Part shown: positions 1 through 6,000 of the stretch, in pieces
How the letters are laid out: each line of letters begins with the position of its first letter
Position numbering within the stretch: the stretch's first letter is position 1
NCBI GenBank assembly: GCA_003159055.1
Contig: PMLH01000628.1
Location: 1 to 6,000 of the forward strand
DNA from: Myxococcales bacterium
GTDB lineage: Bacteria > Myxococcota > Polyangia > Fen-1088
DNA: 6,000 nt
Direction: 5' to 3'
Translations under genes and position numbers: made by a program
Notes under the pieces: model-generated
What the model was told of the DNA's origin: nothing
Seen by the model: only the letters and a program-made list of their open reading frames with translations
Database searches by the model: none

Positions 1-1998
1 GAGGCCGAGGCGGCCATGCTTGGGCAGCCGATGCCGCTCTTGGTTCCGCAAGTCATCGGGGTGCGACTCTCCGGGGGGCCGCGAGAAGGCGTCACCGCCA
101 CCGACATCGTCCTGACCGTGACCGAAACCTTGCGCAAGCTAGGCGTGGTCGGCAAGCTGGTCGAGTTCTTCGGACCGGGCGTGCCCGACCTGCCGCTTGC
201 CGACCGAGCAACCATCGCTAACATGGCGCCCGAGTACGGCGCGACCTGCGGCCTGTTCCCCATCGACGAGGAGACCCTCAGGTACCTGCGACTGACGGGC
301 CGAGCCGACGATGCCATCAAGCTGGTCGAGGCGTACTGCAAAGAACAGGGCATGTTCGCCGGGCCGGGACAGCCCGAGGCCAGCTACACCAACGTTGTAG
401 AGCTGGACATGAGCAAGGTCGAAACGAGCGTGGCTGGGCCGCGTCGTCCGCAAGACCGCGTGCCCTTGGTGCAGGTGAAGAGCAATTTCGCAAGCACCCT
501 GCCCTCGCTCATCAAGGCGAAGAAAGGCGACGCCGCCGGCCGTGCCGCCGATGCCGTCGATCTCCACATCGGCAACGGGTCCGTCGTGCTCGCCGCCATC
601 ACCAGCTGCACGAACACGTCGAACCCGCCGCTGCTGGTGGCCGCCGGGCTTCTGGCACAAAAAGCAGTCGGGCGCGGCCTCGGCAGCAAGCCATGGGTCA
701 AGACGTCGTTTGCCCCGGGCTCGCAGGTGGTCGCCGCCTACCTCAAACGAGCCGGCGTCATGCCTGCTCTCGAACAGCTCGGATTCCACATCGTGGCCTT
801 TGGCTGCACGACCTGCATCGGCAATTCTGGCCCGCTGCCGGTCGCCATCTCGAATGCGATTGCCGACCGCAATCTGGTCGTGGCGTCGGTGCTCTCGGGC
901 AACCGGAATTTCGAAGGCCGCATCCACCCGGAGATCCGCGCGAACTACCTGGCCTCGCCGCCGTTGGTGGTCGCGTATGCCCTGGCCGGACGGATCGATA
1001 TCGATTTCGAAAACGAGCCCATCGGGACGAGCAAAGAGGGCGAGCCCGTGTTTCTGCGGGACATCTGGCCGTTGGCGGCCGAGGTAGCGACCACGGCTTC
1101 ACGATCGGTCAAACAAGACATGTTCAGCACCGCCTACGCCACCGTCTTCCAGGGCGACGCTCGCTGGCGCGGCATCCCAATTCCGCAAGGTGCGACCTAC
1201 GCGTGGGACGGATCGTCGACGTACATCAAGCATCCGCCCTACTTCGACAACATGTCGAAGGCCGTCCCGATCGTCGAGGAAATTGCCGACGCGCGTGTGC
1301 TGGCCATGCTCGGCGACAGCATCACCACGGATCACATCTCGCCGGCCGGCTCGATCAAGAAAGACAGCCCCGCCGGCGAGCACCTGATCGGCCTTGGCGT
1401 CGACGCGAAGGACTTCAATTCCTACGGCGCGCGCCGGGGCAACCACGAGGTTATGGTACGTGGAACCTTCGCCAACGTACGCCTCAAGAACCTGCTGGCG
1501 CCGGGAACCGAAGGCGGTGTCACGCGCCATCTGCCCGATGGCACAGCCATGGCCATCTACGACGCCGCCATGAAGTACGCCGAGCAGAAGGTTCCGCTCG
1601 TCGTGCTTGCTGGGAAGGAATACGGTTGCGGTTCGTCACGCGACTGGGCGGCCAAGGGCACGCGTTTGCTCGGCGTTCGCGCCGTGATCGCCCAGAGCTA
1701 CGAACGCATCCATCGTTCGAATCTGGTCGGGATGGGCGTCGTGCCGCTCGAATTCTTGCCCGGCCAGAGCCCCGCGACTCTCGGACTTACCGGCGAGGAA
1801 ACCTTCTCGACCCTGGGCCTACCGACCTTCGTCGCCAAGCTGCCCGCCGATCGTCTGCTCGGCATTGGCTACCTCCGTCAGAATGGCACGAGCGGCGAAT
1901 TTCAAGTACGCGTCCGCATCGACACGCAAAAGGAGGCCGCGTACTTCCAGAACGGCGGAATTCTGCCCTACGTTCTACGGGGATTGCTGGGAGCGTAG
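1..1998 (+). CDS. acnA: Aconitate hydratase A (AcnA/IRP1 type), 5' end cut by window edge
   Basis: This enzyme interconverts citrate and isocitrate via cis-aconitate in the cytoplasmic TCA cycle, using a [4Fe-4S] cluster. The reading frame is open from base 1 and begins inside the conserved EAEAAMLGQP segment, so the true start lies to the left and the ATG at base 16 is internal. About 665 residues are visible; full-length AcnA proteins are about 890-900, so roughly 230-240 residues are missing. Three cluster cysteines are visible: one in ITSCTNTSNP (codon 607-609) and two in GCTTCIGN (codons 805-807 and 814-816). The swivel-domain signatures LGDSITTDHISPAG and YGCGSSRDWAAKG (with the substrate-binding SRD loop) follow near bases 1309-1350 and 1621-1660. 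The C-terminus, ending in GGILPYVLRGLL, looks intact and stops at TAG 1996-1998. Cluster ligands and catalytic motifs are all conserved, so it should be active. The arrangement (catalytic core then swivel domain) fits AcnA rather than AcnB. Its neighbour is convergent, so it is the last gene of its transcript. Confidence 0.96.
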   Translation, partial: EAEAAMLGQPMPLLVPQVIGVRLSGGPREGVTATDIVLTVTETLRKLGVVGKLVEFFGPGVPDLPLADRATIANMAPEYGATCGLFPIDEETLRYLRLTGRADDAIKLVEAYCKEQGMFAGPGQPEASYTNVVELDMSKVETSVAGPRRPQDRVPLVQVKSNFASTLPSLIKAKKGDAAGRAADAVDLHIGNGSVVLAAITSCTNTSNPPLLVAAGLLAQKAVGRGLGSKPWVKTSFAPGSQVVAAYLKRAGVMPALEQLGFHIVAFGCTTCIGNSGPLPVAISNAIADRNLVVASVLSGNRNFEGRIHPEIRANYLASPPLVVAYALAGRIDIDFENEPIGTSKEGEPVFLRDIWPLAAEVATTASRSVKQDMFSTAYATVFQGDARWRGIPIPQGATYAWDGSSTYIKHPPYFDNMSKAVPIVEEIADARVLAMLGDSITTDHISPAGSIKKDSPAGEHLIGLGVDAKDFNSYGARRGNHEVMVRGTFANVRLKNLLAPGTEGGVTRHLPDGTAMAIYDAAMKYAEQKVPLVVLAGKEYGCGSSRDWAAKGTRLLGVRAVIAQSYERIHRSNLVGMGVVPLEFLPGQSPATLGLTGEETFSTLGLPTFVAKLPADRLLGIGYLRQNGTSGEFQVRVRIDTQKEAAYFQNGGILPYVLRGLLGA

Positions 1999-2002
1999 GC
2001 TC

Positions 2003-2086
2003 ACCGGAGCCGGTGGCCGGATCCGGTGGCACCGGAATCGGTTCCGTAGCCGGAGCCGGTTCCGGCTCCCAGCCGCCGGTTCCGGT
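2003..2086. repeat. Degenerate CCGG-rich hexamer-like repeat between convergent genes
   Basis: Almost the whole gap between the aconitase and TonB-like stop codons is built from variants of a six-base unit of the form CCGGNN. The 11-mer CCGGAGCCGGT occurs twice (2004-2014 and 2050-2060), and TTCCGG occurs at 2060-2065 and 2080-2085. The phase slips in places, so this is a decayed simple repeat rather than a clean tandem array. No gene is seen in it. A similar TTCCGG-rich gap follows ttcA. Confidence 0.5.
2052..2069. terminator. Possible bidirectional GC-rich hairpin between acnA and the TonB-like gene
   Basis: GGAGCCGG at 2052-2059 is perfectly complementary to CCGGCTCC at 2062-2069. Allowing a four-base loop this folds as a seven-pair, all-GC-rich stem. 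It lies 53 bases past the acnA stop on the plus strand and about 20 bases past the TonB-like stop on the minus strand, where a shared terminator would be expected. There is no T tract on either side, so a classical intrinsic terminator is not shown; it may be only a by-product of the CCGG repeat. Confidence 0.35.
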
Positions 2087-2088
2087 CG

Positions 2089-3291
2089 TCACATGCTCTT
2101 GTAGCGGAATAGCTTCATTCGCGGAGCGCCAGACACCTCGAAAAAGAACCCAAACGCGAAGCTCAGCATACCGTGCCCGTCTTCGATCAGCTTGCGCGGC
2201 GGGTTCAGGAAAGGCTGCGCCTCTTTGAATGCCTCGACCGCGGTGTCGTCGAGGAAATCGAGGCCGCAGGTGTGAACCACTGCCACCTTGGCCAGCGAAC
2301 CGTCGCTCTTCAGCGCGACCTGCAAGAGCGTGTAGCGGTCTTCGCCGCCGTAGATTCGGCCCGTCGGGTCGCGCCGCTGGTACTCCTCGGCCGGCTTCCA
2401 ATGGTCGCGCACGCGCTCTTTCACGCGATTGAAGAACGTCGCATACACCCAGCGCTTGGCGTTGAGCGCCGTCTCTGACCCCTCGTCGATGCCTTCCAGG
2501 TGATCCTGCGTGCCGCTTCCCACCGATCGTGCAATCTGCTCCTCCGTCGGCAGCAAGCCATAGAGCCCCGGACGGCCACCGGACGCCTCGGGCGCCTCCT
2601 CGCTATGCGGCCGAGGACGGGGCGCGCCGCTCCCCATGTGTGAGAACGCGCCTTCCGGGTCGCTCGGCATGTGCTCGTCGCTGCCGGGCTGGTTCGAGTC
2701 CGTCTCGCGGTATCCCGCCTGTGGCCGCGTGAGGGGATTGCGTTTTTCCTCGGCCGGCGCGCGCATGGCGAGAGGGCCAGGTGAAGCCGGCGTCTCGGAC
2801 GGATTCGGCGTCAACGCCGGCGAGTTGCGCTTGGTCGGATCGCTGTCGCCGGCGTGCCGCTGCTGCGCGCTCGGGTCGAACTTGCCGTAGCGCTTGGTCT
2901 CCTTCTCGACCCACGAGTCGTACTCGGCGGCAAAACGGGCTTCGTCGGGCCGCCGCTCCTCGCGCGGACGAGGCAAGTCGATCACCTGCCCAGGTGACTT
3001 GACCGACTCCTCTTCCTTCTTGACCTGCTCCTGCTTGGCCTTTTCTTCCTGCCGTTCGAGATCCGCGATGATCTTCCTGGCGGTGTCATCGTCGACGGTG
3101 CTAACCGAAATCGGCTCGGAGCGCGCGGCAGCTTCCCGGCGCTTGGCCTCAAGCTCCGACTGCCGAGGTGCCCAGAAGTAGAGCAAGAGCCCCGCCAGAC
3201 CGAGGATCTCCGCATGCACGATCACGGCCAACACCACCCATCGCAGGATGGTGCCGCGTCTGCCTCGCCTGGACTTGGCTAAGCTGGCCAT
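2089..3291 (-). CDS. TonB-like energy transducer with C-terminal TonB domain
   Basis: This is probably an inner-membrane protein that couples the proton-motive force, through an ExbB/ExbD-type motor, to the outer membrane. The 400-residue product starts with a basic cytoplasmic tail (residues 5-13, several Arg/Lys), followed by one membrane helix at about 15-40. The helix carries a histidine, H26, in LAVIVHAE, where E. coli TonB has its coupling residue H20 in LLSVCIHG. After it come EPISV (as in TonB), a charged coiled coil (about 67-97, rich in K/E/Q), a long Pro/Ser/Gly-rich spacer (about 99-275) and a TonB_C-like domain (about 280-386) with QVALKSDGSLAKVAVV and CGLDFLDDTAVEAF. It ends in a short basic tail. 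ATG 3289-3291 is chosen over GTG 3313-3315, which would add eight residues, because GAGG lies nine bases before the ATG and a candidate promoter places the transcript start at about the GTG. No exbB/exbD or receptor gene is adjacent, so its partner is unknown. Length exceeds E. coli TonB (239). Confidence 0.8.
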   Translation of the reverse strand: MASLAKSRRGRRGTILRWVVLAVIVHAEILGLAGLLLYFWAPRQSELEAKRREAAARSEPISVSTVDDDTARKIIADLERQEEKAKQEQVKKEEESVKSPGQVIDLPRPREERRPDEARFAAEYDSWVEKETKRYGKFDPSAQQRHAGDSDPTKRNSPALTPNPSETPASPGPLAMRAPAEEKRNPLTRPQAGYRETDSNQPGSDEHMPSDPEGAFSHMGSGAPRPRPHSEEAPEASGGRPGLYGLLPTEEQIARSVGSGTQDHLEGIDEGSETALNAKRWVYATFFNRVKERVRDHWKPAEEYQRRDPTGRIYGGEDRYTLLQVALKSDGSLAKVAVVHTCGLDFLDDTAVEAFKEAQPFLNPPRKLIEDGHGMLSFAFGFFFEVSGAPRMKLFRYKSM

Positions 3292-3318
3292 ATAGCTACG
3301 CCTCGGCTCTAGCACACT

Positions 3319-3345
3319 ATTCTAGCTGTCTCTCCGTCGCTTCAA
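3319..3345 (-). promoter_or_regulatory. Candidate sigma-70-type promoter for the TonB-like gene
   Basis: On the minus strand TAGAAT (plus 3319-3324, five of six to TATAAT) is preceded after 15 bases by TTGAAG (plus 3340-3345, four of six to TTGACA). The spacer is shorter than the usual 16-18. A transcript start near 3312 would leave about 20 bases before ATG 3291, including the GAGG at 3301-3304 region. The divergent gap 3292-3446 must also hold the ttcA promoter; I see no convincing -35/-10 pair on the plus strand there. Confidence 0.3.
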
Positions 3346-3446
3346 CCCGCAATGCGACAGGATAAGTAAACAGCAAACCCCTTTGGTAGCCTGGATTCGC
3401 ATGCAATCCTCCCCTAGATTAGCGCCACTTGCCGTATTTGCAGTCC

Positions 3447-4220
3447 ATGCCATCTTTGCATTCCACGTTAGGCGCGGCTTCGAGTCACGCCGCGAAAGAC
3501 CTGCTCCACGATGTGGGGCGCGCAATCGCGGATTTTGATCTGATTTCCGAAGGGGACCGAATCATGGTCGCGGTGTCAGGCGGCAAGGATAGCTACGCCT
3601 TGCTGCTCCTGCTCGAAACCATGCGGCGGAGAGCGCCGGTCCACTTCGAGCTCACCGCCGTGCACCTAGATCAGGGCCAGCCTGGGCACGATGCCGCGCC
3701 GCTGGTTGCCTGGCTGAACGGACGCGGCTTCCAGCATCGCATCGTCCGCGAAGACACCTATTCCATCGTGAAGCAAACGGTCCGCGAGGGACAGACGCCT
3801 TGCTCGATGTGCGCCAGGCTTCGCCGGGCCGTGCTCTACCGGCTGGCGGACGAGCTTGCCTGCAACAAAATCGCGCTCGGACACCATCGCGACGACGCCA
3901 TCGAAACCCTGCTGCTGAACCTGTTTTTCGGCGGCAAGCTGGCGTCCATGCCGGCGCGCCTCACCAGCGACGACGGTGCGCATATCGTCATCCGGCCGCT
4001 CATCTACTGCGCCGAGAAAGCCCTCGCCGAATTCGCGGCAATCGAGAGGGTACCGATTTTGCCCTGCAATCTGTGCGGGTCGCTGCCGAACGCCCAGCGC
4101 AAGCAGATGAAGACGCTGCTCAATGGGCTGGAAAGCCAGCATCCAAACCTGCGACAGACCATGCTGGCCGCCCTGGGAAATGTCCATCCGAGCCATTTGC
4201 TGGAGCGCCGAACGGTTTGA
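3447..4220 (+). CDS. ttcA: tRNA 2-thiocytidine(32) synthetase TtcA
   Basis: TtcA replaces the oxygen at C2 of cytidine 32 in certain tRNA anticodon loops with sulfur. It uses ATP to activate the base and a [4Fe-4S] cluster as sulfur relay. The 257-residue product has the PP-loop SGGKDS (residues 44-49), the paired cysteines in TPCSMCARLRR (C119, C122), the GHHRDDAIETLLLN motif (145-158) and the second pair in LPCNLCGSLPNAQR (C207, C210). All are hallmarks of TtcA within the TtcA/TtuA group. The run RAIADFDLISEGDRIMV just before the PP-loop also matches TtcA. It is shorter than E. coli TtcA (311) because the ends are trimmed; the core is complete. The frame is open from TTG 3429, but ATG 3447 is preferred as the first ATG; neither has a clear ribosome site, so the exact start is uncertain. 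Neighbours on both sides lie on the opposite strand, so it is a single-gene unit. Confidence 0.94.
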   Translation: MPSLHSTLGAASSHAAKDLLHDVGRAIADFDLISEGDRIMVAVSGGKDSYALLLLLETMRRRAPVHFELTAVHLDQGQPGHDAAPLVAWLNGRGFQHRIVREDTYSIVKQTVREGQTPCSMCARLRRAVLYRLADELACNKIALGHHRDDAIETLLLNLFFGGKLASMPARLTSDDGAHIVIRPLIYCAEKALAEFAAIERVPILPCNLCGSLPNAQRKQMKTLLNGLESQHPNLRQTMLAALGNVHPSHLLERRTV

Positions 4221-4229
4221 GATCCAAAC

Positions 4230-4308
4230 CCGAACTCATCCTCTTCCGGTTCGGACTCCGTTCCGTCTGTGTCCTCCGCGGTTCTTCCCGTTCCGGCCCG
4301 CGCGCCGG
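4230..4308. repeat. TTCCGG-rich degenerate sequence in the second convergent gap
   Basis: The 88-base gap between the ttcA stop and the dual-receiver stop has no gene. It holds TTCCGG at 4244-4249 and 4291-4296, plus near copies TTCGGA (4250-4255) and TTCCGT (4261-4266). It resembles the gap after acnA but is more decayed. CCGGC at 4293-4297 pairs with GCCGG at 4304-4308, directly after the minus-strand gene; five pairs without a T tract is weak support for a terminator. Confidence 0.3.
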
Positions 4309-5349
4309 TCACTTGCTGGATTGCCGCTGGTCGACTTCCTGCTTGAGCTTGTGGCATTTTTGCAGGACGTCCGTGAATTGGTTCTGGAAGATCTTCACGT
4401 AGCGTCGCTCGCGCGCCTTGCGACCAAGCGCCGCGCGCACCTCGCCGAGTTGGGTGATCAGCTCCGACGGTGCGACAAAGTTGGGAACGAGCACATGCAG
4501 CCGATATTGGTCCGCGATTCGCAGCTCGCCCGCGTGTCCCGGGGACGGCGGCGCGAAAACCATCGCGATAAGGCTTGGCACCGATCCCTTGATGCTCTTG
4601 ACCACCATGCTGCCGGTGAGGTCGGGCAGATTCTCTTTTGCCACCAGGACCATCGGCGGCACCTGGGTTGCGCTGTCGAGAGCCTCGCCGCCGGTCTGGA
4701 CGTGGCGCAGCCGCCAGCCCTTGTCCTCGGTCAGTTCCTTCTCAAGCTCGGCGGCCAGGGTCGGATCGTCGTCGACCAGCAACAAATCCAGCGCGCCCAG
4801 CCCAACCGCCGACGAAGACTGCCCGCCTTCACGAGCGATGATCTTGTCCTCGGCATCAATCGCCTGACGAGACAGCGCCATCATCCGACGCAGGAGCTCC
4901 TCGTTTGTGTCGACAAGCTCGGTGAGAAGCTGCTCGCGCCGGGTTGCCGACTGGACCTCGGAGGCCGCCTTGAGCACGCACTCGCGCAGGTCGGACACGT
5001 ATTCACGAGCTTTCGGGATCACGTCAGTGGCGCCCGCGCGAAACACCGGCGCGACCGCGTCGAATCCGATCCGGCGACTCATCACCACCACTGCAGTCAG
5101 CGGTGAGCGCTCGCGCACGAACTTGATGAGGTCGATGGCGGCGTTCTGCACCGGCGTGTCCAGATCCGTCAGAACCACCGGGAAGAAGCGATTGGCGATT
5201 TGGTCCTTGGCACGGTCAATGTCGGCCAGGATGGTCACGGTCAGGCCAGCCTCGCGCAGAAGCCGTTCGGCACCCTTGCGAACGCTCTCATCTGCGTCGA
5301 GAACCAGGATCTCTTGTCCGGAACCGGCCCTTTTCTCCGATGAAGTCAC
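4309..5349 (-). CDS. Dual-receiver response regulator with degenerate second receiver, no output domain
   Basis: This 346-residue protein is probably a cytoplasmic signalling or scaffold protein of a two-component pathway; its partner is unknown. Receiver 1 (about residues 12-132) has the acidic cluster near D18-E21, the phospho-acceptor D62 in TDLDTP, the switch serine S91 and the lysine K113, so it can plausibly be phosphorylated. A charged helical linker (about 133-175) probably forms a coiled coil. Receiver 2 (about 187-308) opens with LLLVDDDP (D193-D195) and keeps NLPDLTG, but the acceptor position two residues before N240 is lysine (K238). The switch Thr/Ser and the conserved Lys are also not in place (VFAPPS; VLVPNF). 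A basic, helix-prone tail (about 309-346) ends the protein. No DNA-binding, kinase, GGDEF or enzymatic domain is visible. The GTG start at 5347-5349 is the only usable one, since an in-frame stop lies at 5383-5385 and the next methionine is residue 90. It is divergent from pilT, which hints at a role in motility. Confidence 0.85.
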   Translation of the reverse strand: MTSSEKRAGSGQEILVLDADESVRKGAERLLREAGLTVTILADIDRAKDQIANRFFPVVLTDLDTPVQNAAIDLIKFVRERSPLTAVVVMSRRIGFDAVAPVFRAGATDVIPKAREYVSDLRECVLKAASEVQSATRREQLLTELVDTNEELLRRMMALSRQAIDAEDKIIAREGGQSSSAVGLGALDLLLVDDDPTLAAELEKELTEDKGWRLRHVQTGGEALDSATQVPPMVLVAKENLPDLTGSMVVKSIKGSVPSLIAMVFAPPSPGHAGELRIADQYRLHVLVPNFVAPSELITQLGEVRAALGRKARERRYVKIFQNQFTDVLQKCHKLKQEVDQRQSSK

Positions 5350-5357
5350 GCCCCACC

Positions 5358-5386
5358 ACCGTAGGTGAGACTCGGGAAAAGGTCAA
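5358..5386 (-). promoter_or_regulatory. Candidate promoter for the dual-receiver gene
   Basis: On the minus strand TTGACC (plus 5381-5386, five of six to TTGACA) is followed after exactly 17 bases by TACGGT (plus 5358-5363, three of six to TATAAT). A start seven bases on would fall within a few bases of the GTG, giving an almost leaderless message. GGTGG just before the GTG is the only ribosome-site-like run. The -10 is poor. In the rest of the gap (5387-5509) I found no convincing promoter for pilT on the plus strand. Confidence 0.28.
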
Positions 5387-5509
5387 AAGACCCATCGGAT
5401 GTGCTCCGGGCGGGAGGTCTCTGGGTGGGCAGCATCGCGCGTGGATCGCCGGAACATGGTACGCTGGATGGGTTGTGCCCCGAGCGGGCATGCGACCAGC
5501 GAGCTCACC

Positions 5510-6000
5510 ATGATCAGCGTTCTCGACAAGGTCCTAAACGCGGCCCGCCAACTGGGCGCCTCGGACGTCCACCTGAAGGTGGGGCTGCCCCCAATTTTCC
5601 GGGTCAAGGGCGACCTGCGCACAGTTGCAAATGTGCCCGCGCTGACGCAGGAGGCTATCGAGGAATTCGGGTTCAGCATGATGAACCCGCGGCAGCGCGA
5701 GATCTTCGACAAGAACTGGGACGTCGATCTCGCCTATTCCACTCAGGACGGGTACCGCTACCGAGTTAACGTGTTGCAGCAACGGGGGTTCATGGGTGTG
5801 GTCATGCGGCTCATCCCGCCCAACGTCCCGCCCTTCGAGCGACTGAATTTGCCAAGCAAGGTGCTTGAGTTGGCCGACGAGGAGCGCGGCCTGGTGCTGG
5901 TCACCGGGATTACCGGCTCGGGCAAGTCAACCACCCTGGCGGCGATGGTCGACTACATCAATTCGAACAAAGCCGTCCACATCGTCACCATCGAGGATCC
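5510..6000 (+). CDS. pilT: Type IV pilus twitching-motility ATPase PilT-like, 3' end cut by window edge
   Basis: PilT-family ATPases form a hexamer at the inner-membrane base of the type IV pilus and power retraction, which drives twitching motility. The 163 visible residues begin with the PilT signature ASDVHLKVGLPPIFRVKGDL (residues 17-36). The PAS-like N-terminal domain continues through YRYRVNVLQQRG to about residue 103. Walker A is GITGSGKS (133-140), and the Asp-box region VHIVTIED lies at the window edge. The Walker B, His-box and AIRNLIRE retraction motifs lie beyond the window. PilT or PilU is favoured over PilB because the protein starts directly with the ASDVHL domain and lacks the long N-terminal region of PilB. 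ATG 5510-5512 fits the family N-terminus; an in-frame ATG at 5468 would add 14 unrelated residues. A weak GAG at 5501-5503 is the only ribosome-site candidate. Walker A has isoleucine where PilT usually has proline, which is unlikely to matter. It is divergent from the dual-receiver gene. Confidence 0.88.
   Translation, partial: MISVLDKVLNAARQLGASDVHLKVGLPPIFRVKGDLRTVANVPALTQEAIEEFGFSMMNPRQREIFDKNWDVDLAYSTQDGYRYRVNVLQQRGFMGVVMRLIPPNVPPFERLNLPSKVLELADEERGLVLVTGITGSGKSTTLAAMVDYINSNKAVHIVTIED

Noticed and set aside
139..927. A 262-codon open frame on the minus strand inside the aconitase gene
   Set aside because: It lies fully antisense to a gene with clear aconitase motifs; its product is low-complexity, rich in Arg, Ala, Gly and His, as expected from a high-GC shadow frame.
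693..2228. A 511-codon plus-strand open frame overlapping acnA in another frame
   Set aside because: It is Arg/Gly/Pro-rich without recognisable motifs and overlaps the real aconitase frame and the minus-strand TonB-like gene; typical of GC-rich codon third positions.
4123..5106. A 327-codon plus-strand open frame opposite the dual-receiver gene
   Set aside because: It begins inside ttcA and runs antisense through both receiver domains; no motif or domain is visible in its product.
5381..5392. Short inverted repeat GGTC-AAAA-GACC in the divergent gap
   Set aside because: Four pairs are too few to support an operator or hairpin, and it overlaps the candidate -35 box, which explains part of it.
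5457..5465. Extended -10-like TGGTACGCT as a pilT promoter
   Set aside because: Only three of six bases match the -10 consensus, and there is no -35 at the right distance.
5365..5769. A 134-codon plus-strand open frame covering the pilT start
   Set aside because: It overlaps the PilT frame, whose ASDVHL and Walker A motifs are clear; its own product has no family features.

Overview
The window is high-GC bacterial DNA with five protein genes on alternating strands (+ - + - +), each separated from the next by 90-160 bases. The set suggests a Gram-negative proteobacterium-like organism, most likely Myxococcota (former Deltaproteobacteria). It contains a stand-alone TonB-type protein with a C-terminal domain of the myxobacterial style, a dual-receiver signalling protein and a PilT-type pilus motor. 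This taxonomic reading is inferred from protein character and base composition, not from a search.

Layout. Bases 1-1998 hold the C-terminal three quarters of an AcnA/IRP1-type aconitase, whose start lies left of the window. Bases 1999-2088 are a short convergent gap with a degenerate CCGG-rich repeat and a perfect GC-rich hairpin. Bases 2089-3291 (minus) encode a TonB-like energy transducer. Bases 3292-3446 are a divergent promoter gap. Bases 3447-4220 (plus) encode TtcA, the tRNA 2-thiocytidine-32 synthetase. Bases 4221-4308 are a second convergent gap rich in the same kind of repeat. Bases 4309-5349 (minus) encode a protein with two receiver domains and no DNA-binding output, whose second receiver has lost its phospho-acceptor. 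Bases 5350-5509 are a second divergent gap. From 5510 to the right edge runs the N-terminal part of a PilT-like twitching-motility ATPase.

How the genes relate. Because strands alternate, no two neighbours form an operon, and each gene probably has its own promoter. Aconitase (TCA cycle) and TtcA (tRNA modification) are housekeeping enzymes that both use [4Fe-4S] clusters; the link may be accidental. The only functional pairing suggested by position is the divergent one between the dual-receiver protein and pilT, which could place that regulator in pilus-based motility. No RNA genes, CRISPR arrays, insertion sequences, attachment sites or phage genes were seen. The region reads as ordinary core chromosome; the most unusual element is the dual-receiver protein with its degenerate second domain.
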